Assembly: GCF_033439725.1 (NCBI RefSeq)
Contig: NW_026944383.1
Span: 434,001 to 498,000 of the forward strand
DNA from: Neurospora tetraspora
Taxonomy: Eukaryota > Ascomycota > Sordariomycetes > Sordariales > Sordariaceae
Reading direction: 5' to 3'
DNA: 64,000 nt
The notes beneath the pieces are model-generated. The model had not been told where the DNA came from. It did not search any database and was given only the letters and a program-made list of their open reading frames with translations. The number at the start of each line of letters is the position of its first letter. Position 1 is the stretch's first letter. Shown here piece by piece: positions 1-10,894 of this stretch. Both the position numbers and the translations under genes were made by a program.

Positions 1-50
1 TTGAGGATCTGACGGACAAGGAGAACCCCAACTTCCGTTATGTGTATTAA
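1..50 (+). CDS. C-terminal end of an unidentified protein (partial)
   Basis: In the third forward frame the window opens inside a reading frame that reads EDLTDKENPNFRYVY and stops at TAA 48-50. The bases then turn T-rich and stop-rich, as expected of a 3' untranslated region. Only about 15 residues are visible, so no family can be named. The call rests on an open frame with ordinary coding composition and is tentative; chance openness over 50 bases cannot be excluded. Confidence 0.4.
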   Translation, partial: EDLTDKENPNFRYVY

Positions 51-641
51 GAGAAGAGGTGTCGCCGCTTGCTAGGCCGGGGCATGACTCCTCTCGCGGT
101 GTTTGCAAATTTGGGCTGTTGTTTCTGTTGTCGATAGCGACTCTTAATTATCTGCGTTTTTTTTCCGCTCTTAGGGCCCCAAAACTTCATCGCTCGCTTC
201 CGCAGGTGTCCATGGTTGTCAGGCGAGTCGGAGAATGGCCGTTTCGGAACATGTGTTGTCGTCATTCTTGTTTTTGTGTCGTCAAAAAAGCGAAAACCTC
301 GGGCGCTAGTCGGGTCGGGTCATGTACCCCTCTTGGCACGTGTAATTGTTAGTGCATTCCAGCCATTGGACTCTCATTCAGCACAACAACTTGAAAAGAT
401 GTGATCAAGAATTGGGGACGACGGTAACCCCTCTCATGCACGGCCGCCCGTATCTTGCAGGCAACCGGTTTTTGCGTGATGGCATAACATTGACATCTTC
501 TGCGCTGAAGCTACATGGGATGGACGAAACATCAAACAACCCCCTTGGGTACGACCTCGTCTTGGTGTGTTCGGCTTCGAACCCCAGTTGTCGGTGCTGA
601 CGTCTCAGTCTGATTGATCCCTTCAACTTCCCAACTTCAAC
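51..641. other. Intergenic: 3' UTR of the first gene and promoter of the SRPBCC gene
   Basis: I see no gene here. Short open frames lack codon bias and family resemblance. The last part, before the ATG at 642, is C/T-rich, as is common in fungal 5' leaders. Confidence 0.5.
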
Positions 642-1712
642 ATGACTTCACCTTCGCCCCCGATCCCGCCGGACACGGCCGCCACCGGTTGCCTCGGCCC
701 CTTTCCCACTCCCACCCACGGCCAGCCCGGAGCCGGCTCGTTCACCATAGCCTGTTCGACACATATCAAGGCCGCGCCGCGTACTTGTCTTGAAGTTCTT
801 CTGAAGGCGTCAGAGTACCCATCATGGAATCGCTACTGCCGGAAATGCATCATAGACGCTCAGCCGGATGGGGACCACCAAGCTCTCCCCAACCTAGTTG
901 GCCCAGAGTTTCTCCGCCTAGGCACCAAATTCACTTTCCACGTCCATATGGACCCTCTATCAGAGGACAGCAGTGCCCGCAACACTGCGCTCGAAGTCAG
1001 TCGTCTTGAGCGGATTGACGAGGTTGTTGAGGCGCATGTCTCGTCTGTTTCGGTGTCGGCTGCGAGTTTGCCTAGTGCTAGTGCTAGTGCTAGTGCTGGA
1101 GGGACTGGTGCTGGGGCTGGGGCTGAGCCTGGGCTTGGGGTTGCTAAGGACAATTCTTCTGGCGGCGACGGTGGCGGTGGCGGTGGTGATGGTGGTGGTG
1201 GTGGTGGTGAAAGTCAAAACGATGACGATCTGATGGCTCTTCTCCTCCTGTGGAAGAAAACGCAGTCAACAATGACAACTCCCGCCACCACCAACAAGGC
1301 TGATGACAAGCCCACCGACCCCAAAGGAAAAGACAAAGCCAAGGCGATATTTTACCCCCAAACCAACACCAACACCAACACCAACAACAATAACAAGCTC
1401 CAAATCCGCCGCACCGGCTTCCGCATAGCCTGGAAGACCCGCCCCACTCTCTTTATGCCAAACAGGATGCTCCGGTGCGAGCGCGTGCAAGAGTTCGTCC
1501 AAGTTTATCCTCCCTCTGGAACGCTTGACGAGCCCGAGACGGCCTATCGATGCTGGGAGACGTTTTACGGAGTGTTGGCGCCGGTGGTGAAGGCGGCGGC
1601 GGGGAATCAGATCATGAGGGGGTTTGATGTGTGGATGGAGGGGTTGAAGAAGAGGGCGGAGGGGGTGGAGGGTAGGGGGAAGGGCAAGGAGAGGGATGGG
1701 TTGAAGTCTTAG
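642..1712 (+). CDS. SRPBCC (START/Bet v1-fold) domain protein with low-complexity insert
   Basis: A single-exon frame of 356 residues. Residues about 30-100 read like the start of an SRPBCC domain (polyketide-cyclase/START-like ligand-binding fold): a first strand ending in ACSTHIKAAP, then CLEVLLKASEYPSWNRY, then a strand beginning LRLGTKFTFHV. The second half of the fold resumes near residue 255 (IRRTGFRIAWKTRP, then YRCWETFYG). It ends in a helix (GNQIMRGFDVWMEGLKKRAE) followed by a basic tail. Between the halves lies a Ser/Ala/Gly/Asp- and Thr/Asn-rich insert of about 120 residues made from short DNA repeats. Members usually bind lipids or other hydrophobic ligands; no catalytic role can be read from the sequence. 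No signal peptide is evident, so it is probably intracellular. It is convergent with the methyltransferase-like gene downstream. The fold assignment is a pattern judgement. Confidence 0.75.
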   Translation: MTSPSPPIPPDTAATGCLGPFPTPTHGQPGAGSFTIACSTHIKAAPRTCLEVLLKASEYPSWNRYCRKCIIDAQPDGDHQALPNLVGPEFLRLGTKFTFHVHMDPLSEDSSARNTALEVSRLERIDEVVEAHVSSVSVSAASLPSASASASAGGTGAGAGAEPGLGVAKDNSSGGDGGGGGGDGGGGGGESQNDDDLMALLLLWKKTQSTMTTPATTNKADDKPTDPKGKDKAKAIFYPQTNTNTNTNNNNKLQIRRTGFRIAWKTRPTLFMPNRMLRCERVQEFVQVYPPSGTLDEPETAYRCWETFYGVLAPVVKAAAGNQIMRGFDVWMEGLKKRAEGVEGRGKGKERDGLKS

Positions 1713-2068
1713 TGGAGGGATACCTATCTTGATTGGTATTATGCTTCTTTGGGATGTGAGGCTAATGGTATTGAATCTTTAAGAAGTCTCGGAGGAAAGA
1801 TACATAGCAGGCAGTCACGAATAATAATACGTGGGCAGAACATAGAGGTACCTATCTATCCTCTTCTGAAATTCCTCTATCGCTCGGTGATATCTCTTAT
1901 CTTTCTATCATCTAAGGCTGTTTCTTTTCAGTTGATTTCTCAACCTTTCTGTTACTATGACCGCACTTTTTTCCTCTTCAAGCGGTTCAGCGCATCTCAA
2001 CTCCTTCTTCATTTGCTAACGCCATGGTCTTTAAGGACCCCATCATCCACATATCCTCCCCGACTAAT
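1713..2068. other. Convergent 3' intergenic spacer
   Basis: This lies between the stop codons of two convergent genes. It is T-rich and contains both 3' untranslated regions. I see no further feature. Confidence 0.5.
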
Positions 2069-3951
2069 TCACTCATCAGCACCTTCCTCCTCCTCCTCCT
2101 CCTCCTCCTCCTCCTTCCCCTCCCCTTGATCTTTCCCATGCTTATTCTCCGCCTCCACCCCCTTCTTCTTCCCACTCTTCTTCTTCTTCTTCTTCGCTTT
2201 CCCAGTTCCCTCAGCCTCCCCAATCGCACCCCCACCACCCAACGCCTCCCCCCTCTGAAAAACAAACAACGCTTCATCCTTGCCCGCAAAACTCGGCAAC
2301 GGCACTTGCACCACCCTCCTCCACCCCTCCTCCCCTCCCCACTCCCTCTCCATATACTCATCCATCGTCACCCCCTTAAACCCCGTATACCCATTCCCAT
2401 TCTGCGTCCCCACCACGGCTATCGTATCCCCCTTGTACGCTTTCATCAACTCCCTCGTGAACCCCCCTTCCTTGCCGCCCGCGGCACTGCCCTCCCCACC
2501 CACAATCGGATACACCAGCAACAGAACCATATCTTTCCCTCCTTTATGAACAGGGGAAGAAAGCCAGCGGACGCCGTCGGCGATGATGGTGTCGTCTATC
2601 CACATTACTCGCCATTCTGATTGGTTGTTGTCTACTGCGTAGACTTTTTGTTGCGAGGAGGAGGAGGAGGAGGAGGGGCCGAGAGAGTGGAGGTATTGCC
2701 GGAGCATAAAAGTCCAGTAGCCGTTGCCGGAGCCCATGTCGATTATGGGGCGCCCCCGGGCAAAGAGCTTGAGGAGGGAGAGGGATTCGTGGGAGGGGAC
2801 GGCGCAGCCGAAGTGGTGCATGAAGATGGGGAGGATGTGGTGGGACATGCGGGGGTTGGAGAGGATGATTTTTTTCTCGTCGTTCTCATTTTGCTGGGTC
2901 TCTTCTCCATTGTTGTTGTGGGGCAAAGATGAAGAAATAGGTACCGGCCCGCACCATTCCAAGTTCCGACATGACCAGGCCCAGAAATCAAAGTAGGGGT
3001 TACAAGGCAAAGGCGTCTTGCTGTCCTTCTTGGTCTTGGGGATGATGAGCTGGTTGCCGAGGGGATGGTCGTCGGATGCGATGTAGCGCTTGGAGAGCAG
3101 GTAGGTGGCTGCGCGCAGGCGGATGGAGGAGCGTTTGGCGTTGGACTGGAACGCGGTGAGGGCCGAGGCTGTGGCTGTGGAGGGGAGGAAGATGGAGATG
3201 TAGGATTCTATGTCTGCTTGCGGTGGTGGAGGAAGCTGGAGAGTTGGGGTGGGTGAGGGTTAGCGGTGGGATACATATCTTGCGAGGTAATGATAGTCAT
3301 TGAGTTCGGTGCCCTCATACGATGTGATGAATGAAAGTAAACAACAAAAGGGGGCCCAATTAAAATCAGCATAAGCAACACATACCAAATCACCCCCCTC
3401 CAACCTATACCAGCCATGCATACCCTTTGCCCCGCCCACATCAACCGCCCTCTGGACCTGTGACAGCTTCACGCTGGCAATCGCATGGTACACGTACTCA
3501 TCGGCTTCGGGGACGTTGACGTCGTCGGATAGGTGGAACCACGTGCGGATGGCTGTCGCAAAGTCATCGGTTTCGGCCAGCCGCTGTAGTACCTGCTTAT
3601 GCGTCTCCTCGTCCTTGACTGCCTCGCTGGGGACGAATGTGAGGCTGCCCAGGCAGTACATGGTCACCCGGTTTCCGGTTGATGTTGTCACTGTCATGAC
3701 CATCTTGGGCAACGGCAACGTGTACCTTTGTGACACTCTAGGCTATCTATTTCCTTTGCGGGTGACACCTGGGATTATCGTGGTGGTATACTGTTGATGG
3801 TGTCAGTATATCACAATCTTCGAACTGTGAAGACTGCACTTACATAGGTAGAGATCAGCTCGAGAGGATAATTCCAGATCATAACATCGAATGGTTCAAA
3901 GCTGCTCAATCTCAATGGCAGTGGCCATGATGTGCATTTGGCGGGTTCCAT
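2069..3951 (-). CDS. SAM-dependent methyltransferase-like protein, conserved fungal family
   Basis: Three exons: 3951-3844, 3742-3386 and 3235-2069, total 543 residues. Introns are 101 nt (GTAAGT..GATAG) and 150 nt (GTATGT..CCAG), both phase 0. Splicing exon 1 at GATAG skips an in-frame TAG just upstream of it. The C-terminal half is a class I methyltransferase-like fold. It has a conserved lead-in with SNPRMSHHILPIFMHHFG, glycine motif I IIDMGSGNGYW (about 319-329), an acidic strand-2 end AVDNN (about 356-360), and strand 4 KDMVLLLVYPIVG (about 390-400). Later comes AGKDEALFVFQRGE. The tail is Lys-rich and then a run of about ten Glu. The substrate is unknown. I considered the tRNA Um44 methyltransferase Trm44, but the motifs around the glycine loop do not match. 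The first exon is the least certain part. Confidence 0.7.
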
Positions 3952-4611
3952 TGTTCCCGTCCTGGCATGGCATGCTCGGATCATGGCATCATGATGACAT
4001 GGCAGCGCCGGCTACTGCCTTGGTTATTGGTTGATGTCTTGGCCAACATGCATGCCGATCTTGCCGGGGGTTCGGAGCGGGGGTCCGGGCACGTGGCTCG
4101 GCCCGGCCTGATATTAACGGCCCGGTCAACTCTGCACATTCACAACGATACACATCACGCAGAGCCTCATGGCAGCTGCTCAAGTATTGCACAGTTCACT
4201 GTCCATTCGAGAAGCTTGGACGATGAAGTCCTTTCATATCCTCTCACATGCGGCTATGGGTTCGATAATTCAATCAACCTACAACAGCCTACGGCACCAC
4301 TTTGGCAAAAGACTGGAGCTATTTTGTATGCTGGGCTACTCGTCTGCCTGGCAGTAGACTGCGCTCCTAACGATCGGGATATAAGTGACGAAATAATTAT
4401 GTCCCTTTGCTCCATAGTAGTCATGTCTATTCATACAAAGCTGATTATTTGTGCTGTAATGCACCCAGCCTTGCTAGGTGCCGACGAAGTCTCTGCCGGG
4501 AAGATGGCGGCGAGAGAGTAACTCGGCTCGGCGACTTATCGCCTCGCCCTATGATCGCTGTCTGGTTCTGACCACAATTGGGGTTAGAGGAGTAAGGAGG
4601 CTTGAGCTTCT
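3952..4611. other. Intergenic: promoter of the methyltransferase-like gene, 3' UTR of rpn5
   Basis: The spacer lies between two genes in tandem on the minus strand. An open frame of 184 codons at 3967-4521 (plus) has no family resemblance or coding bias and is not called. Confidence 0.45.
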
Positions 4612-6286
4612 CTAGCGCGCCGTCGCCTTCTCCTTAGTACTCTTCTTTGACGACTTTGCTCCCGGTTGGATTCTTGCCATCATTTCCTCCTTGGTAATCA
4701 GATGGTCGATTCTTTCCAGGTGGCCTAGCAAGCTCTTCATGTTGAAGCTCCACTCGTTCAGGATATCGTCCGCATCCCGCGGCTTAGCAAAGCTCACGAT
4801 GCGCGCCGGACGGTCGATCTTAGCATAGACCGTCTTGGACGTTACGAGCTCGCTGATATACTTCTCCGTCTCGTCCTCGGTCAAATCCAACAGCTTGGTA
4901 AGGCGATCCACACGAATGCGCGTGTAATACTTGGCCACCACACGCACATTATGCTCGATGACGCGCTTGCGCAGGTCTTGCCAACGCTGGAAAGCCTTGT
5001 CGTCGGCCGACTGGTTGGGCTCCGAGTCGAAGATCTCGGTGCTGCAGAGGTGTGGGCCGAAGATTTTGGAAACCTCGGGCCAGCGCATGAGTTCGTGAAC
5101 GGTGAACAGCTTCAACAGCTCGGCATCCTGAGGAACCTGTGCGATTCGTGGGTCCTTTTGGATTCTGTGGAGGAGATCGTGTTGCTCGTTGTCGTGAGGA
5201 GAGAGAATGATGAAGTAGATGATTCTTTGCAGGACCTGTCAACCCATGTTAGTATAAGAATATCGCAATACGGTGTGTCTGAAGAGCTTACGGCCTGCAA
5301 CTTGGCGGGGTCCTCCTCTACCGCCTCGGTATCCAGCACTTGACGGTAGTACTTGCAGACGTCGAGGTACCTTGAGTCGTGCTTGGCCAAAATGATCTGT
5401 TGTTCGTAGTATCGCAACTTGAGGTCGGTGACATCATCCTCCTTCTCCTCGGAAACCTCCTCGCCCTTGGCCTTCTTGGCCTCCCTGTCCTTCTGTTCCT
5501 TGTCGAGCTGCTCTTGCGACTTCTTGGGCCTGCGCGCAAGGTACTTGGTGCTGATCTTTCTGCTGAGAATGCCCGCCTGTGTCCAATCTCCGCTCTCTAT
5601 GCAGAGCGCCACCTGAGCCAGAATGAATTCCACCTTTTCCCTCCTGTCCATGGAGCCAAATGTCTCGACCTGAAGCTCGCACAGGATATCGGTCGCAGCC
5701 TTGAGATCGCCCTGCTCTTTCTTGATGTCGGAGAGAATCTTGGTGACGCGGGCGCGCTCAACCTCGACAAAGATCTTGCCCTCGGTAACGGTGCGCAACG
5801 TCTCGATGACGGAGAGCTTAGTCTCCAGGTTCGGGGTCTCGGGGAGGAAATCGATGACGGTCTGTACCATCTTGGTGATGGCTTGTTTGAGCTGGCCATG
5901 TTTCTTGGAGAGAACGAGGGTCTGGTCGTTAAGCAAGCTCCAGTCGCCTGAATTCTTGCAAAGGGTAACGATAGCGACCAGGATGCGGGATGTCGATGCG
6001 AGGTCGGAAGCCTGTCATCGGCGCGTGGTCAGCTTGAAGGAGCGGGGACTATTTAGGTATGTGGCTAAGGGCGCTTACCTGGCGCGTCTGCTTTTCGAGG
6101 ACAGAGAGCTTCTCGATAGCCGCATGGATGTCTGTCTAATAAATTGTTTCATTATCAGTATGCGGTCTGAAGGCGGTGGCAACGATGGGGTATTGCGTTT
6201 ACCTTGGCCAACTGCTCGGCCTCGGGGAGCAGCTTGTCGACTTCCTTGGAGAAGTCCTTCTCCGGCTTGAACGCAGGCTCCGCCAT
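4612..6286 (-). CDS. rpn5: 26S proteasome non-ATPase regulatory subunit Rpn5 (PSMD12)
   Basis: Four exons: 6286-6203, 6135-6079, 6011-5292 and 5235-4612. All junctions are phase 0 with GT..AG borders, and the product is 494 residues, close to the usual Rpn5 length. It begins MAEPAFKPEKDFSKEVDKLL. Helical-repeat sequence follows (NLETKLSVIETLRTV; ILCELQVETFGSMDRREK; RYYEQQIILAKHDSRYLDV). It ends in a PCI domain whose winged helix includes TVHELMRWPEVSKIFGP, RVIEHNVRVVAKYYTRI and the Rpn5-type ARIVSFAKPRDADDILNEW. Rpn5 is a scaffold of the proteasome lid, contacting other PCI subunits and the Rpn11 deubiquitinase in nucleus and cytoplasm. A charged Lys/Glu-rich stretch (about 205-230) is the only low-complexity part. 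The 2.2-kb upstream spacer is shared divergently with the LaeA-like gene. Confidence 0.93.
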
Positions 6287-8493
6287 GATGTGCAGTATCG
6301 ATGATGTGTGGATGGGCTGTCAGACTATCGAGTATCTTGGGTTGGGCGGCGACTAGGTTCGCGACGGGGTTTCGTGTTGTTGATGTTGAGGGGCAGTTGT
6401 TGTTTGGAGACTACTCGTGAGTGTCGTCAGTCCCCAGCGGTTGGCGTAGTGCTGTGGTTCGTCACGGTAGGTAGCTGCTGCTGGAGCGTGGGGGCTGTCA
6501 CTGCTAGCAGAACCCAACCACAGCGGTACGTAGGAACAAGGCTCCAGCTCCACGTCAGTTTGCTCTGCCTGTCGGGTGGGGCACGGCTCCAGTCCGTCCA
6601 GCGAATGCAAGTGACGAACGACGAAGGGAAGCTGGGGCTGGACTGAGGCTGAAGCTAGGCAAGGCCCCGCTTTCCTGGGCTGGGATTGGCCTGAGCAACA
6701 ACTCTGTGGCTTGAATGCCATTCTCGAGAAGACCAGAGCTGGTGTGCGGAACACGACGTGGAATCTGGAAGGATTCCGCCAGCATCCACATGGACCCCTT
6801 CTGTCTCTTCCGAATCACACACTAACGCTACAAATCTTTGTACCCCATGGCCTATTCACCATCAAATCGAGACCGGGCCATGATGTATACGGGCACCATC
6901 CAGTTAGGTTGCCGTTAGTGGATGATTTCGACTAACAGCACCTTTGAAGAAAGCAACTAGCGGTGCCGGCCTTTCCATTCAGTGTATTTTCAAAGTTGGT
7001 CTGGGGTAACACGGCATCGAATTGACTGTCTATTCCTTCCATTTTGGTGGCTTTTCTGCAGTACGCTGTGGCTTGTCCGGGTCACTTCATCCGCCCACCG
7101 CATCACCGTACTTGACGACACCACCATTTTGCAAGCCGGATCTATTACATCGGGATGAAACCGTACTGATGGTTAATAAGCACCTTAAACAGAGGGGAAA
7201 ACAGACGACAAGGAACTTGCTCTCGAAAATGGGTGGGGGTTGACGAGTTGAAGAATGGGAAGAATTGTCAAACCCCCCTTATCCTGGCATTCCACGCTAT
7301 ATGTCAGGGATCGATTGCATTATGTACCTTATCTTCAGTTTTCACCATCCCTTAACAGCGTGGTACTGCGTATTCTGTACCTGGCTGCTAAGCTCTGGTG
7401 TAAAACACAAGGGGGTCCAGACTACATACTAACCTAGGACCGGGAAGTCATTAGAGGTCCATAACACTCATCTTGTTTGCCCTTTTGGTTTTTGTTGCCA
7501 ACTTCACCCCTTCACATCTTGCTTGCCATTGAGCAGAGTGCAAGCATTCGGCAGCTGTTCGCCTTCATCCCAAAGACCACGCGGACGACGAGCTCATCGG
7601 CAGTTGACCATCCTCCAATTCGAGTCCATACTCATTAGCACAGACTCGTCACTCACTCGGGCGATACTTTATGGGTTAAGCTGATACGGCTTCATCCACG
7701 ACGAATTCCTCGATTGCCAGTTTTATTGATTGCTTTCTGGACAGCAAATCAGTGCTCATATCCCCGTCAACGTACTGTGTCACATACTTGGGCTTCCCTT
7801 GTGTGGAACATACGCTGAGACCACTGGCCACCAACCGTACGAACCTGGATCTCGGTCTGAACGATTCTTCATCCTGCCGCAGCAATCCCGATTTCCTTCC
7901 CGTTTCCAGATTACAAGCCACGGCTGGCCTATCCTACGCATCGTCTTTATTCCGATTTTGGGTCTGTTTCACAGTGAAAAGTGGTCTCTCATATCCTGAG
8001 GGCTTCTCTCTTCCTCCTTCCCAGTCTTCCTGACGACTGCTCGTGCCAAGGTACAGAACCATTACACAGTACGCCAAACAACACTTCGGACCCCTTCACG
8101 GACGGATTTGCTGTGCATGCTGCTGGCCGTTGGTGGGACACAGGCTCTTCTGTCCTAACGGCGATACACAAATCCTGGCTGAGCAATCAACGCTTCCCGT
8201 TTGGTCCGCGTGTTACTCGAGACCACATAGCCCGTACTTGAGACCTACAGACATAACGGGCGTGAGGAGCTGTTGCTGTTGCTGCTATTTCTGCTTCTGC
8301 TTCTGCTTCTGCCAGGGTCAAGGCGATATAACGGGCTGCAACCTCATTTGGCCCAAAAGGTAGCCTGTCCCTGTCTTGGGTTTATCCCCGTCCTGCAGTC
8401 CAAATCCACCAGTCCCCTTCGCCGCCCTTGAAACGAGAAAAGGGAGGAACTTTTCCAGGTTCGCGCCTGCTGTGTAGGTACTCGGCGTCCAGG
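6287..8493. other. Divergent intergenic region between rpn5 and the LaeA-like gene
   Basis: About 2.2 kb holding two divergent promoters and leaders. Numerous short open frames on both strands lack recognisable families and overlap each other. A (CTTCTG)-type tract lies near 8286-8311. I see no gene. Confidence 0.5.
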
Positions 8494-10451
8494 ATGGAGC
8501 GCATACAGGGTGACCCGGCTGTGCCTGGTGTCTCGACCCCCAACAAAAACCGAACGCACGAGTGTAGCTCATCCGCCAGCGACGATGGCACCTTGGTCCA
8601 GCCAGATTCCCAATCGATCTCGTCACGAGTCGACAAAGGCTCGACGAAAGCCCAGCAGGTGGTGGTGGACGAGTCCCCCGCTTACACGGTTGCGCAAGCG
8701 GGCACAGCAGTCATCCTCGCCTCCAGTGAAACCGCACCACCAGAGTCTCCTCGAGCCGACGATGCTCCAATAACGACCCATAATCCAGATCTGGAGGAGA
8801 GCACCGACTCCGTCATATCTCGTGCGGACACGGTCTTTTCCAAATCGACGACAAACTCCCCTTCACTTTACGGCGCATCCCCGTTTCCCTCGGGTGAACC
8901 CAGCTCGCCAGGCGAGAGGTCGAGTCGACTGCTGCTATCATCGTGTCCATACCACACGGCCTTGAAAGCGACGAAACGGGGCCGAGAAGAAGATGGTGAC
9001 GAGGAGTTTGACGTTGAGCAAGAAGAAAGAGCAGCTGTAGAGCAAGCGGCCGAGGACGGGAATATCACCATCGACCATGACGATATGGCTTCAGACGCGG
9101 GTTACGAATCAGACGCCAACACGACATGTTCGACGTCGCTAGCCGAGAGTATTCGCGACTATGTTTATGAGAATGGGAGGCGCTATCACAGGTTCCGGGA
9201 GGGACGATACAACTTTCCCAATGATGATGTTGAGTACGTTCAAATCTTTCTGATATTATGCGGATCCGACGAGTGTCTAGAGACATCATGTGGGGATACT
9301 CTGAGCATTACCTGAACACGGTTCAGCTAACGCAGAGTGAACAGGCAACAACGAGAAGACATGAAACATGCCATGGTGAAGATGCTGTGCGGAAGGCTAT
9401 ATTACGCGCCCATAGGGAACCATCCTCAAGAAATCTTGGACATTGGAACTGGGACAGGACTTTGGTGCATTGAGAGTAAGTGTCTGCCCTCTTTGAGATT
9501 CGAGATCAGGCACCCCCCCTTCCCCTATGATCAGAAGAAAGGCTGACACACGTATCATCATCCAATAGTGGGTGACATTTTCGAGAGCGCCAATATCCTC
9601 GGCGTAGATCTAAGTCCAATACAACCGGAGTGGGTGCCGCCTAATGTGCGGTTTATGGTGGATGATGTTGAGTATGTTACCCCCATGCCTTCTTTTATAT
9701 TACTAAAGAGTTGTCACTAACCAATTCACAGGAGCCCGTAAGTTGACGAAACCATCTTCAGGAGAGAGATGACGTCCCATGATCTTGAACTAACATGAAA
9801 CTTGTAAAGATGGCTACACCCACGAAACTACTTCGACTACATCCACGCTCGCCACACAGTGATGGGCATCAAGGACTGGCCCCGTCTAATGAGGCGAACA
9901 TTAGAGTTGGTTCCCCCCTCCTTCATCCCATAATCAGCCCTCTTGCTTCCAGCCTCGCTAACCTCGATGCTTACCATCATAGACACCTCCGACCAGGCGG
10001 CTGGTTCGAAATGCAAGAAGTCGTGCACTTCCCCGTCTCCATGACCGGTCCCATGCCCGCCGACCACCCCATGGCTCAATACTGGGCCTTAGTCCACGAA
10101 GGTCTCGCCGCCCTAGGCGTCGACTTCCACGCCGCGGCCGGCGGCAACCTGGCGCAAATGATGCGCGAGGCCGGATTCGTGAACGTCACGGAGCGCATCC
10201 TCCAGATCCCCATCGGCACCTGGCCCAAGAACAAAGTCCTGAAAACGGTGGGGCTGTACTGGCGCACGATTCTGCTGGATGGCATCCAGGCTATTGCGTT
10301 GGGCCCGCTCACGAGAGGATTGAGGTGGAGTAGAGAGCAGGTCGAGATGTTTTTGATTCAGGTTCGGAGGGCGTATCATGATAATTCGGCCTTGTTGTAT
10401 ATGCCGTTGCATATTATTTATGGGCAGAAGCCCACGGTGCGGAGTTATTAA
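8494..10451 (+). CDS. LaeA-like / UMTA-type SAM-dependent methyltransferase
   Basis: Six exons: 8494-9233, 9345-9475, 9569-9671, 9732-9737, 9810-9905 and 9983-10451, giving 514 residues. The first 235 residues are Ser/Thr- and acid-rich and look disordered. The methyltransferase domain starts at YENGRRYHRFREGRYNFP. Glycine motif I is ILDIGTGTGLW (277-287), acidic loop GVDLSPIQP, then FMVDDVESPW (about 319-328), YFDYIHARHTVMGIKDW, LRPGGWFEMQE and a C-terminal lid with GTWPKNK. This is the fungal methyltransferase-23 family that includes LaeA, a nuclear regulator of development and secondary metabolism. Most family members are of unknown function, so LaeA itself is not claimed. Exon 4 is only 6 nt; it restores the family S/E-P-W motif. 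Intron 5 uses a GTTGGT donor. The ATG at 8494 is the first in the open frame. Confidence 0.85.
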
Positions 10452-10471
10452 CTGGCATGTGAGTCTTTGTC

Positions 10472-10511
10472 GGGATGGGATGGGATGGGATGGGATGGGA
10501 TGGGATGGGAT
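10472..10511. repeat. Microsatellite (GGGAT)8
   Basis: Eight perfect tandem copies of GGGAT begin 21 bases after the LaeA-like stop codon, probably in its 3' untranslated region. Imperfect GGAT-rich sequence continues to about 10,640. Confidence 0.95.
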
Positions 10512-10738
10512 GGATCAACGGATGGGGCGGATGGATGGGAAGTGAAAGGGGTATTTTGGATAGGTTCACGTCGGTTGGATGGATGATTCAATGGTTCATT
10601 GAAGATGTATGGGATTGGAATGGACGGACGGACGGATGGGGGTTTACACTAGGATGGCTTTTTCTTTTTTTGGTTATGTTTTCTTCCCCCGTTATCCTCT
10701 TGTGCCTCTCTCCTACGTATAAGATACCACTAGCGACG

Positions 10739-10755
10739 TTTTTTTTTTTTTTTTT
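10739..10755. repeat. Poly-T tract (17 nt)
   Basis: Seventeen consecutive T residues on the plus strand within the spacer downstream of the LaeA-like gene. No flanking duplication or element end was noticed. Confidence 0.95.
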
Positions 10756-10860
10756 GGGTCAAAATTCCATTTGCGAATTCATTTACCCATCTATCTATAC
10801 TGTGGCCAAACGTTTGCAGCGAAGTTGCCAGAAAGTGCGAGTAAGTGACATGGTGGAAAC

Positions 10861-10862
10861 AA

Positions 10863-10893
<31 letters not shown>
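10861..10893. repeat. Microsatellite (AAAG)n
   Basis: About eight near-perfect copies of AAAG on the plus strand in non-coding DNA. Confidence 0.95.

Positions 10894-10894
<1 letters not shown>

Noticed and set aside
570-640. tRNA-like B-box (GGTTCGAAGCC) on the minus strand
   Set aside because: No A-box, acceptor stem or T-stem pairing could be found around it.
2069-3951. Assignment to tRNA (uracil-44-2'-O) methyltransferase Trm44
   Set aside because: The sequence around the glycine loop and the flanking conserved blocks does not match that family.
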